Notes: generated from the sequence alone by a model not told the origin. DNA of 64,000 nt from an uncultured Christensenella sp. (GCA_910577845.1 CAJTNA010000002.1:30752-94751), one strand, 5' to 3'. Shown: positions 16,378 to 25,600, numbered from the stretch's first letter. A program made the numbers and translations.

Positions 16378-17749
16378 AAGAAATAGTGTAATTACTCGAC
16401 CTAGTGAAGTTCGAGTTAAAGATTTTGAGGAAGTATCTTGTGGTTTTACATATGAACTTATGAAAGCAGAAGCAGAGCGTTGTATTAATTGTAAAAATGC
16501 TCCTTGTACTACAGGTTGCCCAGTTGGTGTTAAAATTCCCGAGTTTATTCAATGCTTGAAAAATGATGATTTAGATGGTGCTGTAAAAGTCATTAAACTT
16601 GATAATAATTTGCCTTCTATTTGCGGTAGAGTTTGTCCTCAAGAAAAACAATGTGAGGAAAAATGTATCCGTAAACTTAAGTTAGGTGGTTCTGTTGCAA
16701 TTGGTGGTTTGGAGAGATTTGTTGGTGATTACGCTCTTCAACATAATCCACCAACACCAAGAGCAAGTAAAAAGTTGAACTATAAGCTTGCCGTTATTGG
16801 TAGTGGACCAAGTGGTTTAACTTGTGCCGCTGATTGTGCAATTGCTGGAATTGATGTCACAATTTTTGAGGCGTTTCACGAGGCTGGTGGAGTACTTGTT
16901 TATGGCATACCAGAATTTAGATTGCCAAAAGATGCAATTGTTAAAAAGGAAATTGAAAAGCTTAATGAGTTGGGCGTTAAAATTAAATACAACACTGTAA
17001 TTGGTAAAACAATTAAAATTGAGGAATTGCAAAAAGAATTTGATGCTATTTTCATTGGTACTGGTGCTGGGTTGCCGTCATTTATGAATATACCAGGTGA
17101 AAACTTGAATGGTGTTTATAGTGCAAATGAGTTTTTAACACGTGTAAACCTTATGAAAGCATTTAAAAAAGGTGCAGATACGCCTGTTTTTGTTGGTAAA
17201 AGCGTTGCAGTTATTGGTGCAGGTAATGTTGCAATGGACGCTGCAAGAACTGCTAAAAGACTCGGTGCGGAAAATGTTTATATTGTTTACAGACGTTCAA
17301 AAGAGGAAATGCCAGCAAGGCTTGAGGAAATTGAACACGCAATTGAGGAGGGAATTGAACTTAAGTTGTTAACAAACCCTATCCGTATTCTTGGCGAACA
17401 GAAAGTTGAGGGGATAGAGTGTGTGCAAATGCAACTAGGTGAGCCAGACGCAAGTGGAAGAAGACGTCCATTAGAAATAGAAAATTCTAATTATGTTATG
17501 CCAGTTGATGAGGTTATTATGTCTATTGGTACAAGACCAAATCCACTACTTACAAGAGAGTATGATGGGCTTGAGACTACAAAGCGTGGTACATTGGTTG
17601 TAGACGAACAAACTCAAGAAACAAGTGTAAAAAATATTTTCGCTGGTGGAGATGCAGTAACTGGTGCGGCAACTGTTATTCTTGCAATGGGTGCAGGTAA
17701 AAATGCAGCTAAAACTATTATTGCAAGAGCAAATAGCAAAAATAATTGA
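16364..17749 (+). CDS. nfnB: NfnB: beta subunit (glutamate synthase small subunit-like, GltA)
   Basis: 461 residues from the ATG at 16364 (an in-frame ATG at 16328 lies deep in nfnA and is less likely). An N-terminal cysteine cluster domain (CINCKNAPCTTGCPVG, then CGRVCPQEKQCEEKC) holds two [4Fe-4S] centres, followed by an FAD domain (VIGSGPSGLTCA) and an NADPH domain (VIGAGNVAMDAARTAKRLGA). No glutamate synthase large subunit is nearby, and the preceding gene is nfnA, so the Nfn role is favoured over glutamate synthesis. GGGAG precedes the start at somewhat long spacing. Confidence 0.92.
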   Translation: MVKSERNSVITRPSEVRVKDFEEVSCGFTYELMKAEAERCINCKNAPCTTGCPVGVKIPEFIQCLKNDDLDGAVKVIKLDNNLPSICGRVCPQEKQCEEKCIRKLKLGGSVAIGGLERFVGDYALQHNPPTPRASKKLNYKLAVIGSGPSGLTCAADCAIAGIDVTIFEAFHEAGGVLVYGIPEFRLPKDAIVKKEIEKLNELGVKIKYNTVIGKTIKIEELQKEFDAIFIGTGAGLPSFMNIPGENLNGVYSANEFLTRVNLMKAFKKGADTPVFVGKSVAVIGAGNVAMDAARTAKRLGAENVYIVYRRSKEEMPARLEEIEHAIEEGIELKLLTNPIRILGEQKVEGIECVQMQLGEPDASGRRRPLEIENSNYVMPVDEVIMSIGTRPNPLLTREYDGLETTKRGTLVVDEQTQETSVKNIFAGGDAVTGAATVILAMGAGKNAAKTIIARANSKNN

Positions 17750-18030
17750 CAAAAAAAGAATTTTTAATGTTGATTATTTGTAAATGAAGTGATAATTTAA
17801 TCAATTAACTGTTAATAATTTTATTTAATTAATATTATTTAAGATTAATTATAATTACCAAATTTAATTTAAAAACTTTTGTTTGTAAACCAATTAATAA
17901 AAGGTAACAATTTAAACCAATATGAATTTTTAGTATTGATAATTAAAAGAGTTAATTTGCTAATTTTAGTAAAATTATTGCAAAAAATACAATTTAGGTA
18001 CGATTTTCGTAAGATAAATTAGGAGAGAGT

Positions 18031-19290
18031 ATGTTTTTAGATATAGCGACAATTTTTGTAAAAGCTGGTAATGGTGGTGATGGAGTGGTTAGTTTTCACA
18101 CCGAAAAATATGTCGCACAAGGTGGTCCAGATGGTGGCGATGGCGGAAATGGTGGAAGCATAATTTTTGAAGTGGATAAAAATGCTTCAACACTTATGGA
18201 CTTTAAATATGCAAAACACTTTAGAGCTAAGAATGGTGAAAATGGTTCATCTAAAAGGTGCAGAGGAAAAAATGCACCAGACTTGGTTATTAAAGTGCCA
18301 CGTGGTACAGTGATTAAGGACAAGCAGTCAGGGCAAATCATTATTGATATGTTTGATGAAAATGAGAGGTTTGTGCTTGAACAAGGCGGTCTTGGCGGTA
18401 AAGGTAATGCAAGATTTGCAACCGCTTTACGTAAAGCACCACGCTTTTGTCAAAAGGGTGAGCAAAAGGTGGAAAGGGAATTGACTTTGGAACTTAAGAC
18501 TATTGCAGATGTTGGTTTGGTTGGATTCCCTAATGTAGGTAAATCTACATTGTTATCCGTTTGTTCGGGTGCAAAACCTAAAATTGCAAATTATCATTTT
18601 ACAACTTTGTCACCTAATATTGGTGTGGTACAAAGATATGGTGATACTTTTGTAATGGCAGATATTCCAGGACTTATTGAAGGGGCAAGCAAAGGTGCTG
18701 GGCTTGGACATAATTTCTTAAGGCACGTTGAGCGTGTAAGACTTATTGTTCATATTGTTGATATTTCCGGCATTGAGGGACGTGACCCTTATCAAGATTA
18801 TTTGCAGATTAATAAGGAACTTGCTGACTATGATGAAAAGTTAAGCGAAGTACCACAAATGGTTTGTGTAAATAAACTTGATTTGTTGCAAGACGAAAAG
18901 GCTATACAAAAATTTGAGAAAAAAATAGGACAAAAAGTATATCCATTAAGTGCGGTAATGCGTAAAGGTGTGGATGAACTTATAAATGATATCTTTGATA
19001 AGTTGCAAGAATTGCCTAAGGCAGAACCTCTTGAATATGAGGCTTTCCGTTATGAGGAGATTGATAAAAATTCTTTTCATATTTCTAGGCTGGATGATGG
19101 TGCTTTTTATGTTGAGGGTGGTTTGATTGACCAGTTGGTTAGGAATGTAGTTTTATCAGATTATGAGTCTTTCAGATATTTTCAAAAGTGTTTAAAGGAC
19201 AAAGGAGTAATTTCTAGTCTTAGAAAACACGGTGCAGTTGAAGGGGATATCGTTCGTATTGCGGATATAGAATTTGAGTTTGTAGAATAA
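18031..19290 (+). CDS. obgE: GTPase Obg (ribosome assembly/stress GTPase)
   Basis: 419 residues: Gly-rich Obg domain (1 to ~157), G domain with G1 GFPNVGKST, switch region FTTLSPNIG, DIPGLIEGA and NKLD, and a C-terminal OCT domain. Acts in 50S subunit maturation. Ribosome site AGGAGAG. Starts the run obgE-yhbY-lon-ysxC, with gaps of 10-25 bp, probably one operon. The upstream 17750-18030 is AT-rich without a clear promoter. Confidence 0.97.
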   Translation: MFLDIATIFVKAGNGGDGVVSFHTEKYVAQGGPDGGDGGNGGSIIFEVDKNASTLMDFKYAKHFRAKNGENGSSKRCRGKNAPDLVIKVPRGTVIKDKQSGQIIIDMFDENERFVLEQGGLGGKGNARFATALRKAPRFCQKGEQKVERELTLELKTIADVGLVGFPNVGKSTLLSVCSGAKPKIANYHFTTLSPNIGVVQRYGDTFVMADIPGLIEGASKGAGLGHNFLRHVERVRLIVHIVDISGIEGRDPYQDYLQINKELADYDEKLSEVPQMVCVNKLDLLQDEKAIQKFEKKIGQKVYPLSAVMRKGVDELINDIFDKLQELPKAEPLEYEAFRYEEIDKNSFHISRLDDGAFYVEGGLIDQLVRNVVLSDYESFRYFQKCLKDKGVISSLRKHGAVEGDIVRIADIEFEFVE

Positions 19291-19312
19291 GTAGTTAAGT
19301 AGTGAGGTATGT

Positions 19313-19609
19313 ATGACGAGTAAACAAAGAGCGTATTTGAGAAGTTTGGCAATGACTATGCAACCTATTGTCAATATTGGTAAAAATGGTGTTACGGAAT
19401 CTGTAATCAGTGAAGTAGATAATCTTTTGGAATGTAAAGAACTTATAAAAATATCCGTGCTTAAAAACAGTGATTTACAAGCTAAATCAGTTGCGGAAAG
19501 TTTGCAAGACGAGATAAATGCTATAGTTGTACAAACAGTTGGCAATAAAATAACTTTGTACAGAGTGTCAAAGAAGGATGATGTTAAACACATTCAATTA
19601 CCTATGTAA
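19313..19609 (+). CDS. yhbY: CRM-domain RNA-binding protein YhbY
   Basis: 98 residues, one CRM domain, starting with the family signature TSKQRAYLRSLA and a GxxG-type loop at NIGKNGV. Binds pre-50S ribosomal particles. Follows obgE by 22 bp, a common pairing in Firmicutes. Confidence 0.95.
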   Translation: MTSKQRAYLRSLAMTMQPIVNIGKNGVTESVISEVDNLLECKELIKISVLKNSDLQAKSVAESLQDEINAIVVQTVGNKITLYRVSKKDDVKHIQLPM

Positions 19610-19621
19610 GGAGATTTAGCT

Positions 19622-21952
19622 ATGATTGAACAACTTCCAGTTTTGCCTTTAAGGTCATTGACAATTTTTCCTAATACATCTATTTCAATTGATGTTTCAA
19701 GAGATTTGTGTGTTAATGCAATCAAGCACGCCGTAGATAATAAATTGAAAATTGTTGCTTGTTTGCAAATTGATTCAGAATGTGTGTCACCAATGCCAGA
19801 CGATTTATTCAGCATTGGTACATTGTGTGATATTAATAAAATTTTAAAGATTGACGAGTCTACCTATAGAATTTTGGTAGATGGCCTTTGTGCTGTAGAC
19901 TTAATGCAGTTTATTCCTAATAACGACTTTTTGATTGCAAATGTTGAGGAACGTACTAATACTGGCACAATGACAGAGATAGATTTTATAGCTAATAAAA
20001 CTTTCATTTTGAGAACGTTGGAAACACTTACTCAAAAATATGAAAAAATGTTTCCAAAACATATAAGAACAAGTTTGGAAAACTGCAATGAAGCAGGTTT
20101 ACTTGCAAACTTATCAGCTGGACTGGTAAGTAGTCCAAAGCATAAACAAAAGCTATTGTCAGAGCGTGACATAAATAAAAAATTTGAGTTGATTTGTGAT
20201 ATGCTAAGTGAAGATTTATCATATCTTGATGCAATGTATAATATTGAAAAGAAAGTACACGATAAAATCAGCAATTCCAATAAGGAATTTGTGCTTAGAG
20301 AACAAATCAAGAGTATACAAGAAGAACTTGGAGAGGGCGAGGACGATGTTTATGTTGAGTATTGCAACAAGATAGAGAGCCTTAATGCAGACGATGGCAT
20401 AAAAAGCAAACTTAAAAAAGATTTAGATAGATATAACAGAATGAATGAGTCTGCTCCAGAATCTGCAATTATTCGTAACTATTTGGACTGGGCTTTAGAA
20501 CTTCCTTGGAATAACACTACAGAGGATAGTAGTGATATGTCCGCAGTTATAGCCCAACTTAACAAAGACCATTATGGTATTGAAAAGGTTAAAAAGAGAA
20601 TTGTGGAATACCTTGCGGTTAGGCATATGACTAATGGCAGTAGCAAGGGTGCAGTACTTTGTTTGGTTGGACCTCCAGGTGTAGGTAAAACAAGCATTTG
20701 TAAATCTATTGCTACAGCTTTGAATAAGGAATTTGTACAATTAACTTTAGGTGGCGTACACGATGAGGCGGAAATTAGAGGACATCGTAAAACATATATT
20801 GGTGCAATGCCTGGTAGAATTTTGAGCAACCTTGCAAAATCACAGAGTAATAATCCGTTGTTTTTGCTTGATGAGGTTGACAAAATTACAAGAGATATGA
20901 GAGGTGACCCATCAGCCGCTTTGCTAGAGGTTTTAGACCCTAATCAAAACAAGACTTTCCGTGATAACTATCTTGAGTTACCATACGATTTGTCTAATGT
21001 AATGTTTGTTTTAACTGCTAACGATTTGCAAAATTTGGACAAGCCTTTACTTGACAGATTAGAAGTAATTGAAATGGAAGGTTATACATTAGAGGAAAAA
21101 ATTGCAATTGCAACACAATATTTAGTTCCTAAACAAGCAAAGGAACACGGCTTGGATATTGAAAAACTAACAATTACAAAAAATGCCATTATAGAAATTA
21201 TTGAGGGGTATACACGTGAGTCTGGCGTAAGGGAACTGGAGCGTCAAATTGCAACTATTTGCCGTAAAATTGCCTATGATATTGTTATAAAATCAAATGG
21301 TGATACTTCAAAAATGGTGCATAATAAAAAGGTTATAATCACACCAAAACGTGTTGGCAATATGCTTGGTGTAAGGATATTCTCAGAAAAGGAAAGAAGC
21401 GTTGAAGGGGCAGTTGGCAAAGTAGTAGGTTTAGCGTGGACTATATTCGGCGGTGAAACTTTGGATATAGAGGTTTGCATTATGCAAGGTAAGGGCGAAC
21501 TAAAATTGACTGGTAAACTTGGCGAGGTAATGAAAGAGTCTGCTATGATAGCAATATCTGTGGTAAGGTCAAGGAGCGAGCAGTTTGGAATTGATGAGAA
21601 ATTCTTTGAAACTCACGATATACACATACACGTACCAAAAGGTGCTACACCTAAGGATGGACCAAGTGCTGGTATAACTATTACTACTGCAGTATTATCC
21701 GCTATATTAGGCAAAAAAGTAAAAGATAAATTAGCTATGACTGGTGAGATTAGCTTGAATGGTGATGCCCTTGCAATTGGTGGTGTAAAGGAAAAATCAC
21801 TAGCAGCTCACAGAATTGGTGTAAAAACTATTATAATTCCTAGACAAAATGAAAAGGATATTATTGACCTGCCAGATAGCGTAAAAAAAGATATAAACTT
21901 TGTACTAGTTGATAAAATAGAACAAGTATGGCAACAAGCAATTGAATTTTAA
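19622..21952 (+). CDS. lon: ATP-dependent protease Lon
   Basis: 776 residues, full-length LonA: N-domain (LPVLPLRSLTIFP), AAA+ module with Walker A GPPGVGKT (~350-357) and Walker B LFLLDEVDK, and protease domain with the Ser-Lys dyad (Ser in PKDGPSAG, ~682; Lys in GGVKEK, ~725). Degrades damaged and regulatory proteins in the cytosol. Ribosome site AAGGAG; 12 bp after yhbY and 23 bp before ysxC, as in the Bacillus lonA-ysxC order. No CIRCE or CtsR box is evident. Confidence 0.98.
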   Translation: MIEQLPVLPLRSLTIFPNTSISIDVSRDLCVNAIKHAVDNKLKIVACLQIDSECVSPMPDDLFSIGTLCDINKILKIDESTYRILVDGLCAVDLMQFIPNNDFLIANVEERTNTGTMTEIDFIANKTFILRTLETLTQKYEKMFPKHIRTSLENCNEAGLLANLSAGLVSSPKHKQKLLSERDINKKFELICDMLSEDLSYLDAMYNIEKKVHDKISNSNKEFVLREQIKSIQEELGEGEDDVYVEYCNKIESLNADDGIKSKLKKDLDRYNRMNESAPESAIIRNYLDWALELPWNNTTEDSSDMSAVIAQLNKDHYGIEKVKKRIVEYLAVRHMTNGSSKGAVLCLVGPPGVGKTSICKSIATALNKEFVQLTLGGVHDEAEIRGHRKTYIGAMPGRILSNLAKSQSNNPLFLLDEVDKITRDMRGDPSAALLEVLDPNQNKTFRDNYLELPYDLSNVMFVLTANDLQNLDKPLLDRLEVIEMEGYTLEEKIAIATQYLVPKQAKEHGLDIEKLTITKNAIIEIIEGYTRESGVRELERQIATICRKIAYDIVIKSNGDTSKMVHNKKVIITPKRVGNMLGVRIFSEKERSVEGAVGKVVGLAWTIFGGETLDIEVCIMQGKGELKLTGKLGEVMKESAMIAISVVRSRSEQFGIDEKFFETHDIHIHVPKGATPKDGPSAGITITTAVLSAILGKKVKDKLAMTGEISLNGDALAIGGVKEKSLAAHRIGVKTIIIPRQNEKDIIDLPDSVKKDINFVLVDKIEQVWQQAIEF

Positions 21953-21975
21953 AACAAAAGTAAAGGAGGTGAACT

Positions 21976-22584
21976 ATGATAATCAAAAACGCAAAATTTA
22001 TAACTTCAGTGGCTGATTATAATAATTTACCAACTTTAAATTCGCCTGAAATAGCTATTGCTGGCAAATCAAATGTTGGGAAATCGTCATTTATAAATAT
22101 GCTTGCAAATATAAACAGATTGGCTAAAACCAGTTCCACCCCTGGACGTACAAGATTGCTTAATTATTTTGATATTAATAACGGGGAGCTTACTTTGGTA
22201 GATTTGCCAGGTTATGGCTTTGCAAAGGTTAGCGATAATGAAAAGGAAAAGTGGAGTGAACTCATTGAGGGATATTTTGCAAAATCGCAAAATTTAATCA
22301 ATGTGTTTGTGCTTGTGGATATTAGACACGAACCAACCGTATTGGATAGGCAAATGATAGCCTATTTGCATCACTACAATATTCCTTTTACTTTGATAGC
22401 AACAAAAGGGGATAAACTTAGCCGTGCACAAATACAAAAACAAAAAAGCATAATTGCAACAACTTTTGCACTTACACCATCAAATATTTATGTCACTTCG
22501 GCATTGAATAAGAGTGGTGTTGCTGAAATACTTGACAGAATACAAAATCTTTTAGATGCAAATAAAAGTGAAGTTGATTTTTAA
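21976..22584 (+). CDS. ysxC: Ribosome biogenesis GTPase YsxC/EngB
   Basis: 202 residues. G1 AGKSNVGKSS, G2 STPGRTR, G3 DLPGYGFA, G4 ATKGDK: the standard EngB set. Needed for 50S assembly. Very strong ribosome site AAAGGAGGTGA. Last gene of the run, followed by a terminator. Confidence 0.97.
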   Translation: MIIKNAKFITSVADYNNLPTLNSPEIAIAGKSNVGKSSFINMLANINRLAKTSSTPGRTRLLNYFDINNGELTLVDLPGYGFAKVSDNEKEKWSELIEGYFAKSQNLINVFVLVDIRHEPTVLDRQMIAYLHHYNIPFTLIATKGDKLSRAQIQKQKSIIATTFALTPSNIYVTSALNKSGVAEILDRIQNLLDANKSEVDF

Positions 22585-22615
22585 TAAGCATTTACAAGTT
22601 AATAAACACTTTTAG

Positions 22616-22643
22616 TCTAGCGTAAAATAACGCTAGATTTTTC
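22616..22643 (+). terminator. Terminator of the obgE-ysxC operon
   Basis: TCTAGCGT-AAAATA-ACGCTAGA followed by TTTTTC, 31 bp after the ysxC stop codon. Confidence 0.9.
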
Positions 22644-22863
22644 TTGTAAAAAACAAGGCAAAGGAAAGTTAATTGAACATTTTGTTAAAATAGTCTTTAA
22701 AAAAAATTATGTTACATAGCTTTGAATAATTTCACTAGCCACAAAATTTACTATAAAGCAATAATAGTAGCATTGACATTAAAGTTATAGTTACTTAATA
22801 ACTATATTTAAAATGATTTTTCAAACTATTGACTTAACTTGCTTATTGTGTTATATTTATATT

Positions 22864-23018
22864 GCCAAACAAACTTTATAATCCTATTGAGGAGCGTGGA
22901 TTTTTTATTATAATTACAATTAAAAACGGGTATAACATTTATGTTTTGGATTTGGTAATAAATGCAAATTCTATTTATATGCGTAAATGTTATACCACGC
23001 TTATAAAGTTTGTTTGGC
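22864..23018 (+). other. Nested 155-bp inverted repeat (possible leader RNA or small mobile element)
   Basis: Outer arms GCCAAACAAACTTTATAA (22864-22881) and its exact complement (23001-23018); inner arms GGTATAACATTTA (22929-22941) and TAAATGTTATACC (22984-22996); and AGCGTGG (22893-22899) with CCACGCT (22995-23001). The right arms overlap, so two alternative folds compete. It lies directly before a terminator (23043-23071) and the GTG of the gene at 23091. Either a cis-acting attenuator-type leader or a MITE-like element with 18-bp inverted ends; no target-site duplication is clear. The rest of 22644-23090 is gene-free. Confidence 0.75.
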
Positions 23019-23042
23019 GACAATCGGAGTTTGCGTTTTTCG

Positions 23043-23071
23043 TGCGTTGACTTTGGTTGACGCATTTTTTT
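23043..23071 (+). terminator. Terminator just upstream of the GIY-YIG-like gene
   Basis: TGCGTTGAC-TTTG-GTTGACGCA (two wobble pairs) followed by seven Ts, ending 19 bp before the start codon at 23091. A terminator in this place fits transcription attenuation of the next gene. Confidence 0.7.
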
Positions 23072-23090
23072 ACGTTTTACGGAGGATAAA

Positions 23091-23579
23091 GTGAAAGCAG
23101 TTAGTGGTATTATGACCAGCTTGAGTGAGAGTGGTACAATAATTTGGTTAGTAATTTTATTGGCAATTATTTTTGTTTTTGGAGCAATTTATATTTATAT
23201 AAAAAGCAAAGAAAGGAAAAAGATAGAAAGATTAAAAGCATTAATAAATAACTTGCCAAATTTAAAGGTCGGTGAAATAATAGATATTAAAGATAACAAT
23301 TACAAGCATATAAGAGGAGTATTTGTAGTTTGCAATAAAAGCAAAAATAAATATTTAGTAGGTAAGTCGGTAGATATTATAAAAAGCGTGACAAATGTTT
23401 TAACTGGAAAAGGGAATATGAAAGCATATCTTGACTACAAGGACGGCGATGAATTTGCTATTAATTTATTGGAACTTAAAAACAGCGGATATTGCAATAT
23501 TAACGAATTGGAAAGAGATATTATAACTGCTTATAATGCATATAAATATGGATACAATGTTTATAAAGGCTGTAAATAA
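23091..23579 (+). CDS. Membrane-anchored degenerate GIY-YIG-like protein
   Basis: 162 residues. A transmembrane helix at about 17-38, then a GIY-YIG-type fold: GVFVVCNKSKNKYLVGKS (~75-93, in place of GIY...YIG), a GKGN loop, LDYKDGDEFAI, and NELERDI with the expected metal-binding glutamate. The usual arginine in the following helix appears replaced (DIIKSV where relatives have LKRV), so nuclease activity may be lost. Cytoplasmic domain tethered to the membrane. Start GTG with GGAGGA at good spacing. Recognition as GIY-YIG is by pattern only. Confidence 0.65.
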   Translation: MKAVSGIMTSLSESGTIIWLVILLAIIFVFGAIYIYIKSKERKKIERLKALINNLPNLKVGEIIDIKDNNYKHIRGVFVVCNKSKNKYLVGKSVDIIKSVTNVLTGKGNMKAYLDYKDGDEFAINLLELKNSGYCNINELERDIITAYNAYKYGYNVYKGCK

Positions 23580-24038
23580 AATAATTTTTTGAATAATTTT
23601 GTATGTTCTTTTTCTAATATCGCAGTCGTTAGTTTAATGGGTAAAACAAATCGAAAATCGATACTAATTGGTTATTAATGGTCGTTTTTTTTGCTAAAAG
23701 TATTTATTAAACATTATCGGAATTATGCGATAAAAGTTAAAATAAAAGTTTAATTTAACAATAGATAAATATAAATAAAGAGTATATTGAGTTAATTTTA
23801 AAAAAGGGAAAAGTATATAATTTTAATAAAAAAATGTTTTTAGTATATATAAGGCAATTATCATCAAATGGTTAATAGAAACAATTGTAATATAGTTTTT
23901 TGTAAAAGCAATTATCTATTCTTATAAGTAGGATAAATGTCAAAAATTTGTCATCATAATGTAAATGTAATGAAATTTTAATTTTAAAAAATATTCCACT
24001 CACGATTAGTGAGTGGAATATGATTTTTTCAGTTGTTA
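23580..24038. other. Gene-free stretch with a dispersed-motif variant
   Basis: Contains AAAACAAATCGAAAATCGATACTAA (23643-23667), a variant of the dispersed motif, and the terminator at 23984-24028. Otherwise AT-rich with no gene. Confidence 0.55.
23984..24028. terminator. Terminator of the Cys-rich coat-like gene
   Basis: ATATTCCACTCAC-GATTA-GTGAGTGGAATAT, a perfect 13-bp stem with A/T tails on both sides, just after the stop codon of the minus-strand gene ending at 24039. Confidence 0.9.
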
Positions 24039-24707
24039 CTACATATTGCAGTTATCTTTGCCACACTCACGTGGGTACAAAGGTAAATCAAACATACCAT
24101 CGCAGACATCTTGGCTGTACTCTTGGCAAGGTGGGATATAAGTATATCCGTATGTAGGAACAAGAAGTTGTACATCCATTATAACTTTCATAATAGTAGT
24201 TACGCAAGCGGTAATAGCAAAAGTTGCAGTGTCGCCTTCACTTGGGATATATCTGCCGTTAGGGGATATTACATAAGCTTCAGCCACTATTCTACTTGGT
24301 GTTACAGAACCTTGAGTTAAGCACATTAAGATATCCTTAGGGATAGTAATTTCACTTGTACCTACAACTTGTGTGCCATTAGCGTCTAACATAACAACTG
24401 TTAATGGAATTACAACATTTGCAGTAACACGAGAGCAACATTTGCTGTCTGGAACATCAATAATGTTTAAGTTATTAACAGAGATATCTGTTGTACTTTT
24501 TGCACTTACGAAAGTCAACGGACGAACAAAAGTTGCAGGTTGTAAGTTGCTTACAACAATTTGCTCTTCAGTCAAAGTTTCTTGCTTCATACAAGCATCA
24601 AATATTTTTTGCACTTGAATAGAGGCTCTATCGGTAAGACCATTTAATGGATTGCCTACGATAGGACCTGGCATTTTTTCTGGTTTACAATTATTTGAAA
24701 AAGACAT
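24039..24707 (-). CDS. Conserved clostridial Cys-containing protein, possibly a spore-coat protein
   Basis: 222 residues from the ATG at 24707, placed by GGAGGT seven bases upstream. The N-terminus has CKPEKMPGPIVGNPLNGL, the middle is beta-rich with SKCCSRV, and the C-terminus is PPCQEYSQDVCDGMFDLPLYPRECGKDNC. I recall similar hypothetical proteins in Clostridia but no characterised family. No signal peptide or membrane segment. The region upstream matches a sigma-K-type promoter (24734-24762), which would place expression in the mother cell during late sporulation. The coat role is inference. Confidence 0.7.
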   Translation of the reverse strand: MSFSNNCKPEKMPGPIVGNPLNGLTDRASIQVQKIFDACMKQETLTEEQIVVSNLQPATFVRPLTFVSAKSTTDISVNNLNIIDVPDSKCCSRVTANVVIPLTVVMLDANGTQVVGTSEITIPKDILMCLTQGSVTPSRIVAEAYVISPNGRYIPSEGDTATFAITACVTTIMKVIMDVQLLVPTYGYTYIPPCQEYSQDVCDGMFDLPLYPRECGKDNCNM

Positions 24708-24733
24708 TGTTTTCACCTCCTATATAGTCATAA

Positions 24734-24762
24734 TATATTATGTTAAATAACTTTTTTATGTG
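24734..24762 (-). promoter_or_regulatory. Sigma-K-like promoter
   Basis: On the minus strand, cACa - 16 bp - CATAATATA matches the sigma-K consensus (mACm, 16-17 bp, CATAnnnTA). It lies ~27 bp before the gene start. No convincing sigma-A boxes at this place. AT-rich DNA makes chance matches possible. Confidence 0.45.
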
Positions 24763-24861
24763 AATAAGTTGTAAAATAGTTAAAATTTTGTAGTTTATGC
24801 TAAATTTTATTTTAAAAGTTTAACTAACTTTACAATTTTTAAATTCTTTTTTGATATAGTA

Positions 24862-24890
24862 TTGCTTTTAAACTTTATTTAATGTAAAAT
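24862..24890 (+). promoter_or_regulatory. Promoter of pentapeptide gene
   Basis: TTGCTT - 17 bp - TAAAAT, 85 bp upstream of the start codon. Moderate match. Confidence 0.5.
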
Positions 24891-24974
24891 AAATATGTAA
24901 GACAGAGTACTTTTATATATTATGTTTGATGTTACAAAAATGTTTTAAAATTTTATGATTTTTTTTGGTGGATA

Positions 24975-25553
24975 ATGAAAAATTTTAGCGGAATAGAGTA
25001 TGAAAATAAAGTATATGAACAGATAAATTTATTTGATTTGGAATTTGAAGATTGTGTATTTAAAAATTGCAAATTTAGTGAGTGTAACATTATAAATTGT
25101 ATCTTTAGTGACTGCAAATTTATTGGTTGTACTTTTGTGGAACTTGTGACTAAAAATGTAAATGTATTATTTGCAGATTTTGATAGTTGTACTATTATTG
25201 GGGTAAAATGGCACGAGTTACAAAAGGGTAGTATATCATTTCCAATAGGCAAACTTAAAGATTGCTATTTAAAGTATAATCAATTTGACAGACTTAACTT
25301 TAAAAAATTTGATTTTAAAAATTCATCCATTGTTGATAGTACTTTTGCAAGGTGTGATTTATCCGAAAGTAGTTTTAAAAACTGCGATTTAAAAAGTACA
25401 GACTTTATAGAATGTAATATTACAAAATCTGATTTTAGAGGTGCTAAAGGATATAATATTGACATAATGAAAAACAACACAAAGGGAGCAAAATTTTCTT
25501 ATCCAGAGGCAGTCAGTTTGCTTAAATATTTTAATATTGTTATAGAAAAATGA
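24975..25553 (+). CDS. Pentapeptide-repeat protein, Qnr-like layout
   Basis: 192 residues built of pentapeptide repeats (consecutive x[CDS]xxF/L units such as FEDCV FKNCK FSECN, and later CDLSE SSFKN CDLKS TDFIE), forming a right-handed four-sided beta-helix. An interruption near residues 75-95 and a non-repeat C-terminus (YPEAVSLLKYFNIVI) resemble the fluoroquinolone-protection proteins Qnr/McbG, which mimic DNA and protect gyrase. Whether this one acts on gyrase is unknown. Ribosome site GGTGG. A dispersed motif follows immediately after the stop. Confidence 0.85.
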   Translation: MKNFSGIEYENKVYEQINLFDLEFEDCVFKNCKFSECNIINCIFSDCKFIGCTFVELVTKNVNVLFADFDSCTIIGVKWHELQKGSISFPIGKLKDCYLKYNQFDRLNFKKFDFKNSSIVDSTFARCDLSESSFKNCDLKSTDFIECNITKSDFRGAKGYNIDIMKNNTKGAKFSYPEAVSLLKYFNIVIEK

Positions 25554-25555
25554 TT

Positions 25556-25580
25556 TAGTACCGATTTTTGACGGGTTTTT
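25556..25580 (-). repeat. Dispersed intergenic motif, copy 3
   Basis: Reverse-strand AAAACCCGTCAAAAATCGGT followed by ACTAA, 2 bp after a stop codon and 20 bp before the next start. Confidence 0.7.
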
Positions 25581-25600
25581 GAGAGGTAAATATTAAAACA

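Noticed and set aside
22862..23065. Short reading frames on both strands within the inverted repeat
   Set aside because: No ribosome site or family, and the DNA is explained by the palindromic arms; the frames are a by-product.
23624..23690. tRNA-like stretch (a D-arm-like segment TTAGTTTAATGGGTAAAAC)
   Set aside because: No proper anticodon arm with a 7-base loop, no T-arm GTTCRA, and no acceptor pairing. The middle is explained by a dispersed-motif variant.
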